DNA from: Karalla daura
Taxonomy: Eukaryota > Chordata > Actinopteri > Chaetodontiformes > Leiognathidae
DNA length: 64,000 bases
Assembly: GCA_029224185.1 (NCBI GenBank)
Contig: JANZKI010000043.1
Location: 186,001-250,000 of the forward strand
Direction: 5' to 3'
The first letter of the stretch is position 1; each line of letters starts with the position of its first letter. The notes beneath the pieces were generated by a model. It made no database searches and had not been told where the DNA came from. It was given only the letters and a program-made list of their open reading frames with translations. Made by a program: the position numbers and the translations under genes. Of this stretch, positions 1 through 8,710 are shown one piece after another.

Positions 1-41
1 CCCCAAATCGTGCGTTTGGACTCATTCGTTCGGGGTCAGGA

Positions 42-53
42 TTTCGGCCGAAA
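42..53. other. 12-bp palindrome TTTCGGCCGAAA (representative)
   Basis: This is a perfect dyad in the middle of class A, B, D, E and G monomers, so it recurs about every 178 bp. It is lost in class C (AAATCGGCTC), in the foldback head (TTTCGGCCAAAA) and in D* (GCCGACAA). No protein is known to me to bind it. Confidence 0.85.
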
Positions 54-74
54 ACGACAGGTCCGGGGTGGTCG

Positions 75-81
75 TTTTTTT
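75..81 (+). other. T-tract, one per monomer (representative)
   Basis: Seven T's lie between GGTCG and CACTTTCGG in most monomers, making a regular 178-bp phasing of a stiff A/T tract in a GC-rich array. Variants include GCTTTTTTC, TTTTTGTCAC, TTTTTGTACC, GTTTATTTC and GTGTTTTTC. Confidence 0.8.
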
Positions 82-260
82 CACTTTCGGCGAGGGTTAA
101 TATCTCAGCTCCGGGACCACAGCCGGCCTCGGGATTGCGTTTTCCAGTGACCGTGGGCCACCCCGGAGGCGGCTCACACCCCAAATCGTGCGTTTGGACT
201 CGCTCGCGAGGGGTCGGGATTTCGGCCAAAACGACTGGTCCGGGATGGTCATTTTTTTAC

Positions 261-322
261 CTTTCGGCGAGCTTTAAAATCTCAGCTCCAGGATCAAATG
301 AGATTTTAAAGCTCGCCGAAAG
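261..322. repeat. S-type palindrome, 24-bp arms
   Basis: The left arm 261-284 (CTTTCGGCGAGC...ATCTCA) is the perfect reverse complement of 299-322. A 14-nt loop, GCTCCAGGATCAAA, lies between them. Relative to the M type, 12 bp of the right inner arm are missing, which opens the hairpin tip. Confidence 0.93.
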
Positions 323-383
323 TGAAAAAGTGAAAAAAACGACCACCCCGGACCTGTGGTTTTTTTCACTTTCGGCGAGCTTT
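308..383. repeat. Second, competing inverted repeat inside the foldback
   Basis: The inverted arm 308-329 is perfectly complementary to the second direct arm at 362-383 (TTTTTCACTTTCGGCGAGCT plus TT). The same middle arm also pairs with the first arm (261-284). The unit is therefore a +/-/+ three-arm structure with two mutually exclusive hairpins. All three arms are partial copies of the same monomer stretch. Confidence 0.92.
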
Positions 384-463
384 GATATCTCAGCTCCAGG
401 ATCAAATCCGGCATCGGGATTGCGTTTTCCAGTGACCGTGGGCCACCCCGGAGGCGGCTCACA

Positions 464-641
464 CCCCAAATCGTGCGTTTGGACTCGTTCGTTCGGGGTC
501 AGGATTTCGGCCGAAAACGACAGGTCCGGGGTGGTCGTTTTTTTCACTTTCGGCGAGGGTTAATATCTCAGCTCCGGGACCACAGCCGGCCTCGGGATTG
601 CTTTTTCCAGTGAGCGTGGGCCACCCCGGAGGCGGCTCACA
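464..641 (+). repeat. Monomer class B (representative)
   Basis: It is the same as class A except for CTCGTTCGTTC in the head. It follows S foldbacks in block 1 and follows class A monomers in the right-hand HORs. Confidence 0.9.
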
Positions 642-819
642 CCCCAAATGGTGGGTTTGAGCTCGCTCGTTCGGGGTCAGGAAATCGGCTCAAAACGACA
701 GGTCCGGGGTGGTCGTTTTTTTCACTTTCGGCGAGGGTTAATATCTCATCTCCTGGACCACAGCCGGCCTCGGGATTGTTTTATCCAGTGAGCGTGGGCC
801 ACCCCGGAGGCGGCTCACA
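642..819 (+). repeat. Monomer class C (representative), most divergent head
   Basis: The head reads GGTGGGTTTGAGCTCGCTC and the centre GAAATCGGCTCAAAACG, so the 12-bp palindrome is destroyed and a GAGCTC hexamer is gained. From about base 60 it rejoins the common sequence. Tails differ: TCATCTCCTGG in some copies and TCAGCTCCGGG in others. A sub-lineage has TTTTTGTCAC (15 copies, e.g. 24604-24781). Confidence 0.93.
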
Positions 820-997
820 CCCCAAATCGTGCGTTTGGACTCATTCGTTCGGGGTCAGGATTTCGGCCGAAAACGACAGGTCCGGGGTGGTCGTTTTTTT
901 CACTTTCGGCGAGGGTTAATATCTCAGCTCCGGGACCACAGCCGGCCTCGGGATTGCTTTTTCCAGTGAGCGTGGGCCACCCCGGAGGCGGCTCACA
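820..997 (+). repeat. Monomer class A (representative)
   Basis: The head reads CGTGCGTTTGGACTCATTC, then GTTCGGGGTCAGG and the TTTCGGCCGAAA palindrome. It most often precedes a foldback unit or a B or E monomer. Eight copies in the right half carry GTTAACATC instead of GTTAATATC (see the separate finding). Confidence 0.93.
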
Positions 998-1175
998 CCC
1001 CAAATCGTGCGTTTGGACTCGCTCGCGAGGGGTCGGGATTTCGGCCGAAAACGACAGGTCCGGGGTGGTCGTTTTTTTCACTTTCGGCGATGGTTAATAT
1101 CTCAGCTCCGGGACCACAGCCGGCCTCGGGATTGCTTTTTCCAGTGAGCGTGGGCCACCCCGGAGGCGGCTCACA
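998..1175 (+). repeat. Monomer class E (representative)
   Basis: The head has CTCGCGAGGGGTCGGG, containing the 8-bp palindrome CTCGCGAG. This copy carries GGCGATGG for GGCGAGGG, a marker shared with 3345, 5940, 9957 and 11880. Another sub-type has GGTCGCTTTTTTCAC (e.g. 28628). Its head equals that of the foldback unit, suggesting the foldback arose on an E monomer. Confidence 0.9.
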
Positions 1176-1353
1176 CCCCAAATCGTGCGTTTGGACTCAT
1201 TCGTTCGGGGTCAGGATTTCGGCCGAAAACGACAGGTCCGGGGTGGTCGTTTTTTTCACTTTCGGCGAGGGTTAATATCTCAGCTCCGGGACCACAGCCG
1301 GCCTCGGGATTGCGTTTTCCAGTGACCGTGGGCCACCCCGGAGGCGGCTCACA

Positions 1354-1638
1354 CCCCAAATCGTGCGTTTGGACTCGCTCGCGAGGGGTCGGGATTTCGG
1401 CCAAAACGACTGGTCCGGGATGGTCATTTTTTTACCTTTCGGCGAGCTTTAAAATCTCAGCTCCAGGATCAAATGAGATTTTAAAGCTCGCCGAAAGTGA
1501 AAAAGTGAAAAAAACGACCACCCCGGACCTGTGGTTTTTTTCACTTTCGGCGAGCTTTGATATCTCAGCTCCAGGATCAAATCCGGCATCGGGATTGCGT
1601 TTTCCAGTGACCGTGGGCCACCCCGGAGGCGGCTCACA
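1354..1638. repeat. Foldback unit S-2
   Basis: 285 bp, 1175 bp after S-1, followed by B. Confidence 0.94.
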
Positions 1639-2172
1639 CCCCAAATCGTGCGTTTGGACTCGTTCGTTCGGGGTCAGGATTTCGGCCGAAAACGACAGGT
1701 CCGGGGTGGTCGTTTTTTTCACTTTCGGCGAGGGTTAATATCTCAGCTCCGGGACCACAGCCGGCCTCGGGATTGCTTTTTCCAGTGAGCGTGGGCCACC
1801 CCGGAGGCGGCTCACACCCCAAATGGTGGGTTTGAGCTCGCTCGTTCGGGGTCAGGAAATCGGCTCAAAACGACAGGTCCGGGGTGGTCGTTTTTTTCAC
1901 TTTCGGCGAGGGTTAATATCTCATCTCCTGGACCACAGCCGGCCTCGGGATTGTTTTATCCAGTGAGCGTGGGCCACCCCGGAGGCGGCTCACACCCCAA
2001 ATCGTGCGTTTGGACTCATTCGTTCGGGGTCAGGATTTCGGCCGAAAACGACAGGTCCGGGGTGGTCGTTTTTTTCACTTTCGGCGAGGGTTAATATCTC
2101 AGCTCCGGGACCACAGCCGGCCTCGGGATTGCTTTTTCCAGTGAGCGTGGGCCACCCCGGAGGCTGCTCACA

Positions 2173-2347
2173 CCCCAAATCGTGCGTTTGGACTCGCTCG
2201 CGAGGGGTCGGGATTTCGGCCGAAAACAGGTCCGGGGTGGTCGCTTTTTTCACTTTCGGCGAGGGTTAATATCTCAGCTCCGGGACCACAGCCGGCCTCG
2301 GGATTGCTTTTTCCAGTGAGCGTGGGCCACCCCGGAGGCGGCTCACA
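2173..2347 (+). repeat. Monomer with 3-bp deletion (copy 1 of 5)
   Basis: GAAAACGACAGG is shortened to GAAAACAGG, and the downstream tract is GCTTTTTTCAC. The head is class E with the GAGGCTGCTC variant just before it. Confidence 0.93.
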
Positions 2348-2525
2348 CCCCAAATCGTGCGTTTGGACTCATTCGTTCGGGGTCAGGATTTCGGCCGAAA
2401 ACGACAGGTCCGGGGTGGTCGTTTTTTTCACTTTCGGCGAGGGTTAATATCTCAGCTCCGGGACCACAGCCGGCCTCGGGATTGCGTTTTCCAGTGACCG
2501 TGGGCCACCCCGGAGGCGGCTCACA

Positions 2526-2810
2526 CCCCAAATCGTGCGTTTGGACTCGCTCGCGAGGGGTCGGGATTTCGGCCAAAACGACTGGTCCGGGATGGTCATT
2601 TTTTTACCTTTCGGCGAGCTTTAAAATCTCAGCTCCAGGATCAAATGAGATTTTAAAGCTCGCCGAAAGTGAAAAAGTGAAAAAAACGACCACCCCGGAC
2701 CTGTGGTTTTTTTCACTTTCGGCGAGCTTTGATATCTCAGCTCCAGGATCAAATCCGGCATCGGGATTGCGTTTTCCAGTGACCGTGGGCCACCCCGGAG
2801 GCGGCTCACA
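2526..2810. repeat. Foldback unit S-3
   Basis: 285 bp, 1172 bp after S-2 because of the 3-bp deletion between them. Confidence 0.94.
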
Positions 2811-3700
2811 CCCCAAATCGTGCGTTTGGACTCGTTCGTTCGGGGTCAGGATTTCGGCCGAAAACGACAGGTCCGGGGTGGTCGTTTTTTTCACTTTCGG
2901 CGAGGGTTAATATCTCAGCTCCGGGACCACAGCCGGCCTCGGGATTGCTTTTTCCAGTGAGCGTGGGCCACCCCGGAGGCGGCTCACACCCCAAATGGTG
3001 GGTTTGAGCTCGCTCGTTCGGGGTCAGGAAATCGGCTCAAAACGACAGGTCCGGGGTGGTCGTTTTTTTCACTTTCGGCGAGGGTTAATATCTCATCTCC
3101 TGGACCACAGCCGGCCTCGGGATTGTTTTATCCAGTGAGCGTGGGCCACCCCGGAGGCGGCTCACACCCCAAATCGTGCGTTTGGACTCATTCGTTCGGG
3201 GTCAGGATTTCGGCCGAAAACGACAGGTCCGGGGTGGTCGTTTTTTTCACTTTCGGCGAGGGTTAATATCTCAGCTCCGGGACCACAGCCGGCCTCGGGA
3301 TTGCTTTTTCCAGTGAGCGTGGGCCACCCCGGAGGCGGCTCACACCCCAAATCGTGCGTTTGGACTCGCTCGCGAGGGGTCGGGATTTCGGCCGAAAACG
3401 ACAGGTCCGGGGTGGTCGTTTTTTTCACTTTCGGCGATGGTTAATATCTCAGCTCCGGGACCACAGCCGGCCTCGGGATTGCTTTTTCCAGTGAGCGTGG
3501 GCCACCCCGGAGGCGGCTCACACCCCAAATCATGCGTTTGGACTCATTCGTTCGGGGTCAGGATTTCGGCCGAAAACGACAGGTCCGGGGTGGTCGTTTT
3601 TTTCACTTTCGGCGAGGGTTAATATCTCAGCTCCGGGACCACAGCCGGCCTCGGGATTGCGTTTTCCAGTGACCGTGGGCCACCCCGGAGGCGGCTCACA

Positions 3701-3985
3701 CCCCAAATCGTGCGTTTGGACTCGCTCGCGAGGGGTCGGGATTTCGGCCAAAACGACTGGTCCGGGATGGTCATTTTTTTACCTTTCGGCGAGCTTTAAA
3801 ATCTCAGCTCCAGGATCAAATGAGATTTTAAAGCTCGCCGAAAGTGAAAAAGTGAAAAAAACGACCACCCCGGACCTGTGGTTTTTTTCACTTTCGGCGA
3901 GCTTTGATATCTCAGCTCCAGGATCAAATCCGGCATCGGGATTGCGTTTTCCAGTGACCGTGGGCCACCCCGGAGGCGGCTCACA
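3701..3985. repeat. Foldback unit S-4
   Basis: 285 bp, the last S unit of block 1. Confidence 0.94.
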
Positions 3986-4519
3986 CCCCAAATCGTGCGT
4001 TTGGACTCGTTCGTTCGGGGTCAGGATTTCGGCCGAAAACGACAGGTCCGGGGTGGTCGTTTTTTTCACTTTCGGCGAGGGTTAATATCTCAGCTCCGGG
4101 ACCACAGCCGGCCTCGGGATTGCTTTTTCCAGTGAGCGTGGGCCACCCCGGAGGCGGCTCACACCCCAAATGGTGGGTTTGAGCTCGCTCGTTCGGGGTC
4201 AGGAAATCGGCTCAAAACGACAGGTCCGGGGTGGTCGTTTTTTTCACTTTCGGCGAGGGTTAATATCTCATCTCCTGGACCACAGCCGGCCTCGGGATTG
4301 TTTTATCCAGTGAGCGTGGGCCACCCCGGAGGCGGCTCACACCCCAAATCGTGCGTTTGGACTCATTCGTTCGGGGTCAGGATTTCGGCCGAAAACGACA
4401 GGTCCGGGGTGGTCGTTTTTTTCACTTTCGGCGAGGGTTAATATCTCAGCTCCGGGACCACAGCCGGCCTCGGGATTGCTTTTTCCAGTGAGCGTGGGCC
4501 ACCCCGGAGGCTGCTCACA

Positions 4520-4694
4520 CCCCAAATCGTGCGTTTGGACTCGCTCGCGAGGGGTCGGGATTTCGGCCGAAAACAGGTCCGGGGTGGTCGCTTTTTTCAC
4601 TTTCGGCGAGGGTTAATATCTCAGCTCCGGGACCACAGCCGGCCTCGGGATTGCTTTTTCCAGTGAGCGTGGGCCACCCCGGAGGCGGCTCACA
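4520..4694 (+). repeat. Monomer with 3-bp deletion (copy 2 of 5)
   Basis: It carries the same deletion and CTGCTC variant as the copy at 2173, 2347 bp downstream. This is what makes the 1172-bp HOR variant. Confidence 0.93.
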
Positions 4695-4872
4695 CCCCAA
4701 ATCGTGCGTTTGGACTCATTCGTTCGGGGTCAGGATTTCGGCCGAAAACGACAGGTCCGGGGTGGTCGTTTTTTTCACTTTCGGCGAGGGTTAATATCTC
4801 AGCTCCGGGACCACAGCCGGCCTCGGGATTGCGTTTTCCAGTGACCGTGGGCCACCCCGGAGGCGGCTCACA

Positions 4873-5049
4873 CCCCAAATCGTGCGTTTGGACTCGCTCG
4901 CGAGGGGTCGGGATTTCGGCCAAAACGACTGGTCCGGGATGGTCATTTTTTTACCTTTCGGCGAGCTTTAAAATCTCAGCTCCTGGACCACAGCCGGCCT
5001 CGGGATTGCTTTATCCAGTGAGCGTGGGCCACCCCGGAGGCGGCTCACA
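4873..5049 (+). repeat. Foldback-less F unit 1 (177 bp)
   Basis: It has the F head and left arm up to GCTTTAAAATCTCAGCTCC, then continues as an ordinary tail (TGGACCACAGCC). The inverted arm and third arm are absent. The likely join is in the shared ATCTCAGCTCC. Confidence 0.92.
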
Positions 5050-6117
5050 CCCCAAATGGTGGGTTTGAGCTCGCTCGTTCGGGGTCAGGAAATCGGCTCA
5101 AAACGACAGGTCCGGGGTGGTCGTTTTTTTCACTTTCGGCGAGGGTTAATATCTCAGCTCCGGGACCACAGCCGGCCTCGGGATTGCTTTTTCCAGTGAG
5201 CGTGGGCCACCCCGGAGGCGGCTCACACCCCAAATCGTGCGTTTGGACTCATTCGTTCGGGGTCAGGATTTCGGCCGAAAACGACAGGTCCGGGGTGGTC
5301 GTTTTTTTCACTTTCGGCGAGGGTTAATATCTCAGCTCCGGGACCACAGCCGGCCTCGGGATTGCTTTTTCCAGTGAGCGTGGGCCACCCCGGAGGCGGC
5401 TCACACCCCAAATCGTGCGTTTGGACTCGTTCGTTCGGGGTCAGGATTTCGGCCGAAAACGACAGGTCCGGGGTGGTCGTTTTTTTCACTTTCGGCGAGG
5501 GTTAATATCTCAGCTCCGGGACCACAGCCGGCCTCGGGATTGCTTTTTCCAGTGAGCGTGGGCCACCCCGGAGGCGGCTCACACCCCAAATGGTGGGTTT
5601 GAGCTCGCTCGTTCGGGGTCAGGAAATCGGCTCAAAACGACAGGTCCGGGGTGGTCGTTTTTTTCACTTTCGGCGAGGGTTAATATCTCATCTCCTGGAC
5701 CACAGCCGGCCTCGGGATTGTTTTATCCAGTGAGCGTGGGCCACCCCGGAGGCGGCTCACACCCCAAATCGTGCGTTTGGACTCATTCGTTCGGGGTCAG
5801 GATTTCGGCCGAAAACGACAGGTCCGGGGTGGTCGTTTTTTTCACTTTCGGCGAGGGTTAATATCTCAGCTCCGGGACCACAGCCGGCCTCGGGATTGCT
5901 TTTTCCAGTGAGCGTGGGCCACCCCGGAGGCGGCTCACACCCCAAATCGTGCGTTTGGACTCGCTCGCGAGGGGTCGGGATTTCGGCCGAAAACGACAGG
6001 TCCGGGGTGGTCGTTTTTTTCACTTTCGGCGATGGTTAATATCTCAGCTCCGGGACCACAGCCGGCCTCGGGATTGCTTTTTCCAGTGAGCGTGGGCCAC
6101 CCCGGAGGCGGCTCACA

Positions 6118-6292
6118 CCCCAAATCGTGCGTTTGGACTCGCTCGTTCGGGGTCGGGATTTCGGCCGAAAACAGGTCCGGGGTGGTCGCTTTTTTCACTT
6201 TCGGCGAGGGTTAATATCTCAGCTCCGGGACCACAGCCGGCCTCGGGATTGCTTTTTCCAGTGAGCGTGGGCCACCCCGGAGGCGGCTCACA
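6118..6292 (+). repeat. Monomer with 3-bp deletion (copy 3 of 5)
   Basis: The head is class D (CGCTCGTTC), not E, although deletion and GCTTTTTTCAC tract are the same. The deletion has moved onto a new head by exchange within the first 45 bp. Confidence 0.9.
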
Positions 6293-6470
6293 CCCCAAAT
6301 CGTGCGTTTGGACTCATTCGTTCGGGGTCAGGATTTCGGCCGAAAACGACAGGTCCGGGGTGGTCGTTTTTTTCACTTTCGGCGAGGGTTAATATCTCAG
6401 CTCCGGGACCACAGCCGGCCTCGGGATTGCGTTTTCCAGTGACCGTGGGCCACCCCGGAGGCGGCTCACA

Positions 6471-6647
6471 CCCCAAATCGTGCGTTTGGACTCGCTCGCG
6501 AGGGGTCGGGATTTCGGCCAAAACGACTGGTCCGGGATGGTCATTTTTTTACCTTTCGGCGAGCTTTAAAATCTCAGCTCCTGGACCACAGCCGGCCTCG
6601 GGATTGCTTTATCCAGTGAGCGTGGGCCACCCCGGAGGCGGCTCACA
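6471..6647 (+). repeat. Foldback-less F unit 2 (177 bp)
   Basis: The join is the same as at 4873, so the unit was copied with the 1598-bp block rather than formed independently. Confidence 0.92.
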
Positions 6648-7181
6648 CCCCAAATGGTGGGTTTGAGCTCGCTCGTTCGGGGTCAGGAAATCGGCTCAAA
6701 ACGACAGGTCCGGGGTGGTCGTTTTTTTCACTTTCGGCGAGGGTTAATATCTCAGCTCCGGGACCACAGCCGGCCTCGGGATTGCTTTTTCCAGTGAGCG
6801 TGGGCCACCCCGGAGGCGGCTCACACCCCAAATCGTGCGTTTGGACTCATTCGTTCGGGGTCAGGATTTCGGCCGAAAACGACAGGTCCGGGGTGGTCGT
6901 TTTTTTCACTTTCGGCGAGGGTTAATATCTCAGCTCCGGGACCACAGCCGGCCTCGGGATTGCTTTTTCCAGTGAGCGTGGGCCACCCCGGAGGCGGCTC
7001 ACACCCCAAATCGTGCGTTTGGACTCGTTCGTTCGGGGTCAGGATTTCGGCCGAAAACGACAGGTCCGGGGTGGTCGTTTTTTTCACTTTCGGCGAGGGT
7101 TAATATCTCAGCTCCGGGACCACAGCCGGCCTCGGGATTGCGTTTTCCAGTGACCGTGGGCCACCCCGGAGGCGGCTCACA

Positions 7182-7359
7182 CCCCAAATCGTGCGTTTGG
7201 ACTCGCTCGTTCGGGGTCGGGATTTCGGCCGAAAACGACAGGTCCGGGGTGGTCGTTTTTTTCACATTCGGCGAGGGTTAATATCTCAGCTCCAGGATCA
7301 AATCCGGCCTCGGGATTGCTTTTTCCAGTGAGCGTGGGCCACCCCAGAGGCGGCTCACA
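7182..7359 (+). repeat. Hybrid-tail monomer (representative)
   Basis: The monomer has CACATTCGG instead of CACTTTCGG. Its tail reads CTCCAGGATCAAATCCGG, which otherwise occurs only in foldback units, and ends in CCCCAGAGG. It looks like an exchange between an ordinary monomer and the third arm of a foldback. Copies occur at 13886, 15963, 17031, 23250, 25138, 26527, 29459, 32094, 42531, 45344, 51927 and 54538; some have CAAATCAGG. Confidence 0.88.
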
Positions 7360-7537
7360 CCCCAAATCGTGCGTTTGGACTCGCTCGTTCGGGGTCGGGA
7401 TTTCGGCCGAAAACGACAGGTCCGGGGTGGTCGTTTTTTTCACTTTCGGCGAGGGTTAATATCTCAGCTCCGGGACCACAGCCGGCCTCGGGATTGCTTT
7501 TTCCAGTGAGCGTGGGCCACCCCGGAGGCGGCTCACA
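7360..7537 (+). repeat. Monomer class D (representative)
   Basis: The head has GACTCGCTCGTTCGGGGTCGG and the intact 12-bp palindrome. It is the usual unit after M and L foldbacks in blocks 3-6. A derivative with GACAACGAC (D*) replaces it after many L foldbacks from 22241 rightward. Confidence 0.9.
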
Positions 7538-7893
7538 CCCCAAATCGTGCGTTTGGACTCGCTCGCGAGGGGTCGGGATTTCGGCCGAAAACGACAGGTC
7601 CGGGGTGGTCGCTTTTTTCACTTTCGGCGAGGGTTAATATCTCAGCTCCGGGACCACAGCCGGCCTCGGGATTGCTTTTTCCAGTGAGCGTGGGCCACCC
7701 CGGAGGCGGCTCACACCCCAAATCGTGCGTTTGGACTCATTCGTTCGGGGTCAGGATTTCGGCCGAAAACGACAGGTCCGGGGTGGTCGTTTTTTTCACT
7801 TTCGGCGAGGGTTCATATCTCAGCTCCGGGACCACAGCCGGCCTCGGGATTGCGTTTTCCAGTGACCGTGGGCCACCCCGGAGGCGGCTCACA

Positions 7894-8214
7894 CCCCAAA
7901 TCGTGCGTTTGGACTCGCTCGCGAGGGGTCGGGATTTCGGCCAAAACGACTGGTCCGGGATGGTCATTTTTTTACCTTTCGGCGAGCTTTAAAATCTCAG
8001 CTCCAGGATCAAATGATCCTGGAGCTCCAGGATCAAATGATCCTGGAGCTGAGATTTTAAAGCTCGCCGAAAGTGAAAAAGTGAAAAAAACGACCACCCC
8101 GGACCTGTGGCTTTTTTCACTTTCGGCGAGCTTTGATATCTCAGCTCCAGGATCAAATCCGGCATCGGGATTGCGTTTTCCAGTGACCGTGGGCCACCCC
8201 GGAGGCGGCTCACA
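7894..8214. repeat. Foldback unit L-1 (321 bp), doublet member 1
   Basis: First L unit. It abuts L-2 with no monomer between, the only such case. It carries GTGGCTTTTTTCAC in the third arm, shared only with L-2. Confidence 0.95.
7976..8073. repeat. L-type palindrome, 98 bp, 2 mismatched pairs
   Basis: The centre is GAGCTC at 8022-8027. The arms are 49 bp: 25 bp perfect, then a 24-bp unit (8001-8024, repeated at 8025-8048) that is itself a palindrome except for a central AA. Paired globally, only the two AA positions mismatch. Paired locally, two smaller hairpins can form instead. Confidence 0.94.
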
Positions 8215-8535
8215 CCCCAAATCGTGCGTTTGGACTCGCTCGCGAGGGGTCGGGATTTCGGCCAAAACGACTGGTCCGGGATGGTCATTTTTTTACCTTT
8301 CGGCGAGCTTTAAAATCTCAGCTCCAGGATCAAATGATCCTGGAGCTCCAGGATCAAATGATCCTGGAGCTGAGATTTTAAAGCTCGCCGAAAGTGAAAA
8401 AGTGAAAAAAACGACCACCCCGGACCTGTGGCTTTTTTCACTTTCGGCGAGCTTTGATATCTCAGCTCCAGGATCAAATCCGGCATCGGGATTGCGTTTT
8501 CCAGTGACCGTGGGCCACCCCGGAGGCGGCTCACA
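8215..8535. repeat. Foldback unit L-2, doublet member 2
   Basis: A near-identical tandem copy of L-1 with the same GGCTTTTTTC variant, so the pair arose by local duplication. Confidence 0.95.
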
Positions 8536-8710
8536 CCCCAAATCGTGCGTTTGGACTCGCTCGTTCGGGGTCGGGATTTCGGCCGAAAACAGGTCCGGGG
8601 TGGTCGCTTTTTTCACTTTCGGCGAGGGTTAATATCTCAGCTCCGGGACCACAGCCGGCCTCGGGATTGCTTTTTCCAGTGAGCGTGGGCCACCCCGGAG
8701 GCGGCTCACA
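8536..8710 (+). repeat. Monomer with 3-bp deletion (copy 4 of 5)
   Basis: This D-headed deletion monomer directly follows the foldback doublet. Confidence 0.9.

Larger units (their letters stand above)
179..463. repeat. Foldback unit S-1 (285 bp)
   Basis: Type unit of the S class. It has an E-like head with GGCCAAAACGACTGG and GGGATGGTC, then three arms and the GCTTTGATATC third-arm sequence. Relative to a 178-bp monomer it has 107 bp added. Confidence 0.95.
1..4872 (+). repeat. Block 1: alternating 1175/1172-bp HOR
   Basis: The HOR order is F(S)-B-C-A-E-A, that is 285 + 5 x 178 = 1175 bp. Foldbacks start at 179, 1354, 2526 and 3701. In every second copy the E monomer lacks GAC (GAAAACAGG at about 2221 and 4568) and is 175 bp, giving 1172 bp. 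The intact E monomers instead carry GATGG in place of GAGGG (1090, 3437). The alternation makes a 2347-bp super-repeat. The A monomer at 3523 has a private G-to-A change (CATGCG). Confidence 0.95.
4873..7893 (+). repeat. Block 2: 1598-bp duplication without foldbacks
   Basis: Two copies start at 4873 and 6471. The first reads F(left arm only, 177 bp)-C-A-B-C-A-E-D(3-bp deletion, 175 bp)-A, which sums to 1598 bp. The second starts the same way with C-A-B, then diverges to D-D-E-A before the L foldback at 7894. In both copies the F head runs into GCTTTAAAATCTCAGC and then continues as an ordinary monomer, so the foldback had been lost before the block was duplicated. Confidence 0.93.

Noticed and set aside
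219..235. CENP-B-box-like TTTCGGCCAAAACGAC in the foldback head
   Set aside because: It fits TTCG....A..CG but lacks the last two G's of the mammalian box, and the common monomer form (GGCCGAAAACG) is out of register. A chance match is more likely.
341..383. Rho-independent terminator (GC stem followed by T-run)
   Set aside because: T-tracts follow GC-rich sequence in every monomer as part of the satellite; there is no gene to terminate, and the context is not bacterial.
179..463. Foldback as a MITE or Foldback-type transposon
   Set aside because: All three arms are made of the satellite's own monomer sequence, with no target-site duplication or foreign sequence. An internal inverted duplication explains it better.
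135..563. Recurrent 142- to 154-codon frames over each foldback, plus 60- to 108-codon frames on the minus strand
   Set aside because: They repeat with the HOR, occur on both strands, and translate the same satellite sequence. They are by-products of a repeat with few stop codons, not genes.
7850..8632. Longest open frame, 260 codons, with repeated GSNDPGA
   Set aside because: It exists because L units are 321 bp (a multiple of 3) and two abut here. Open frames also run on the opposite strand, the frame is broken by TAA in the next GGGTTAAT, and 178-bp monomers shift frame by one. I see no start context or codon signal.
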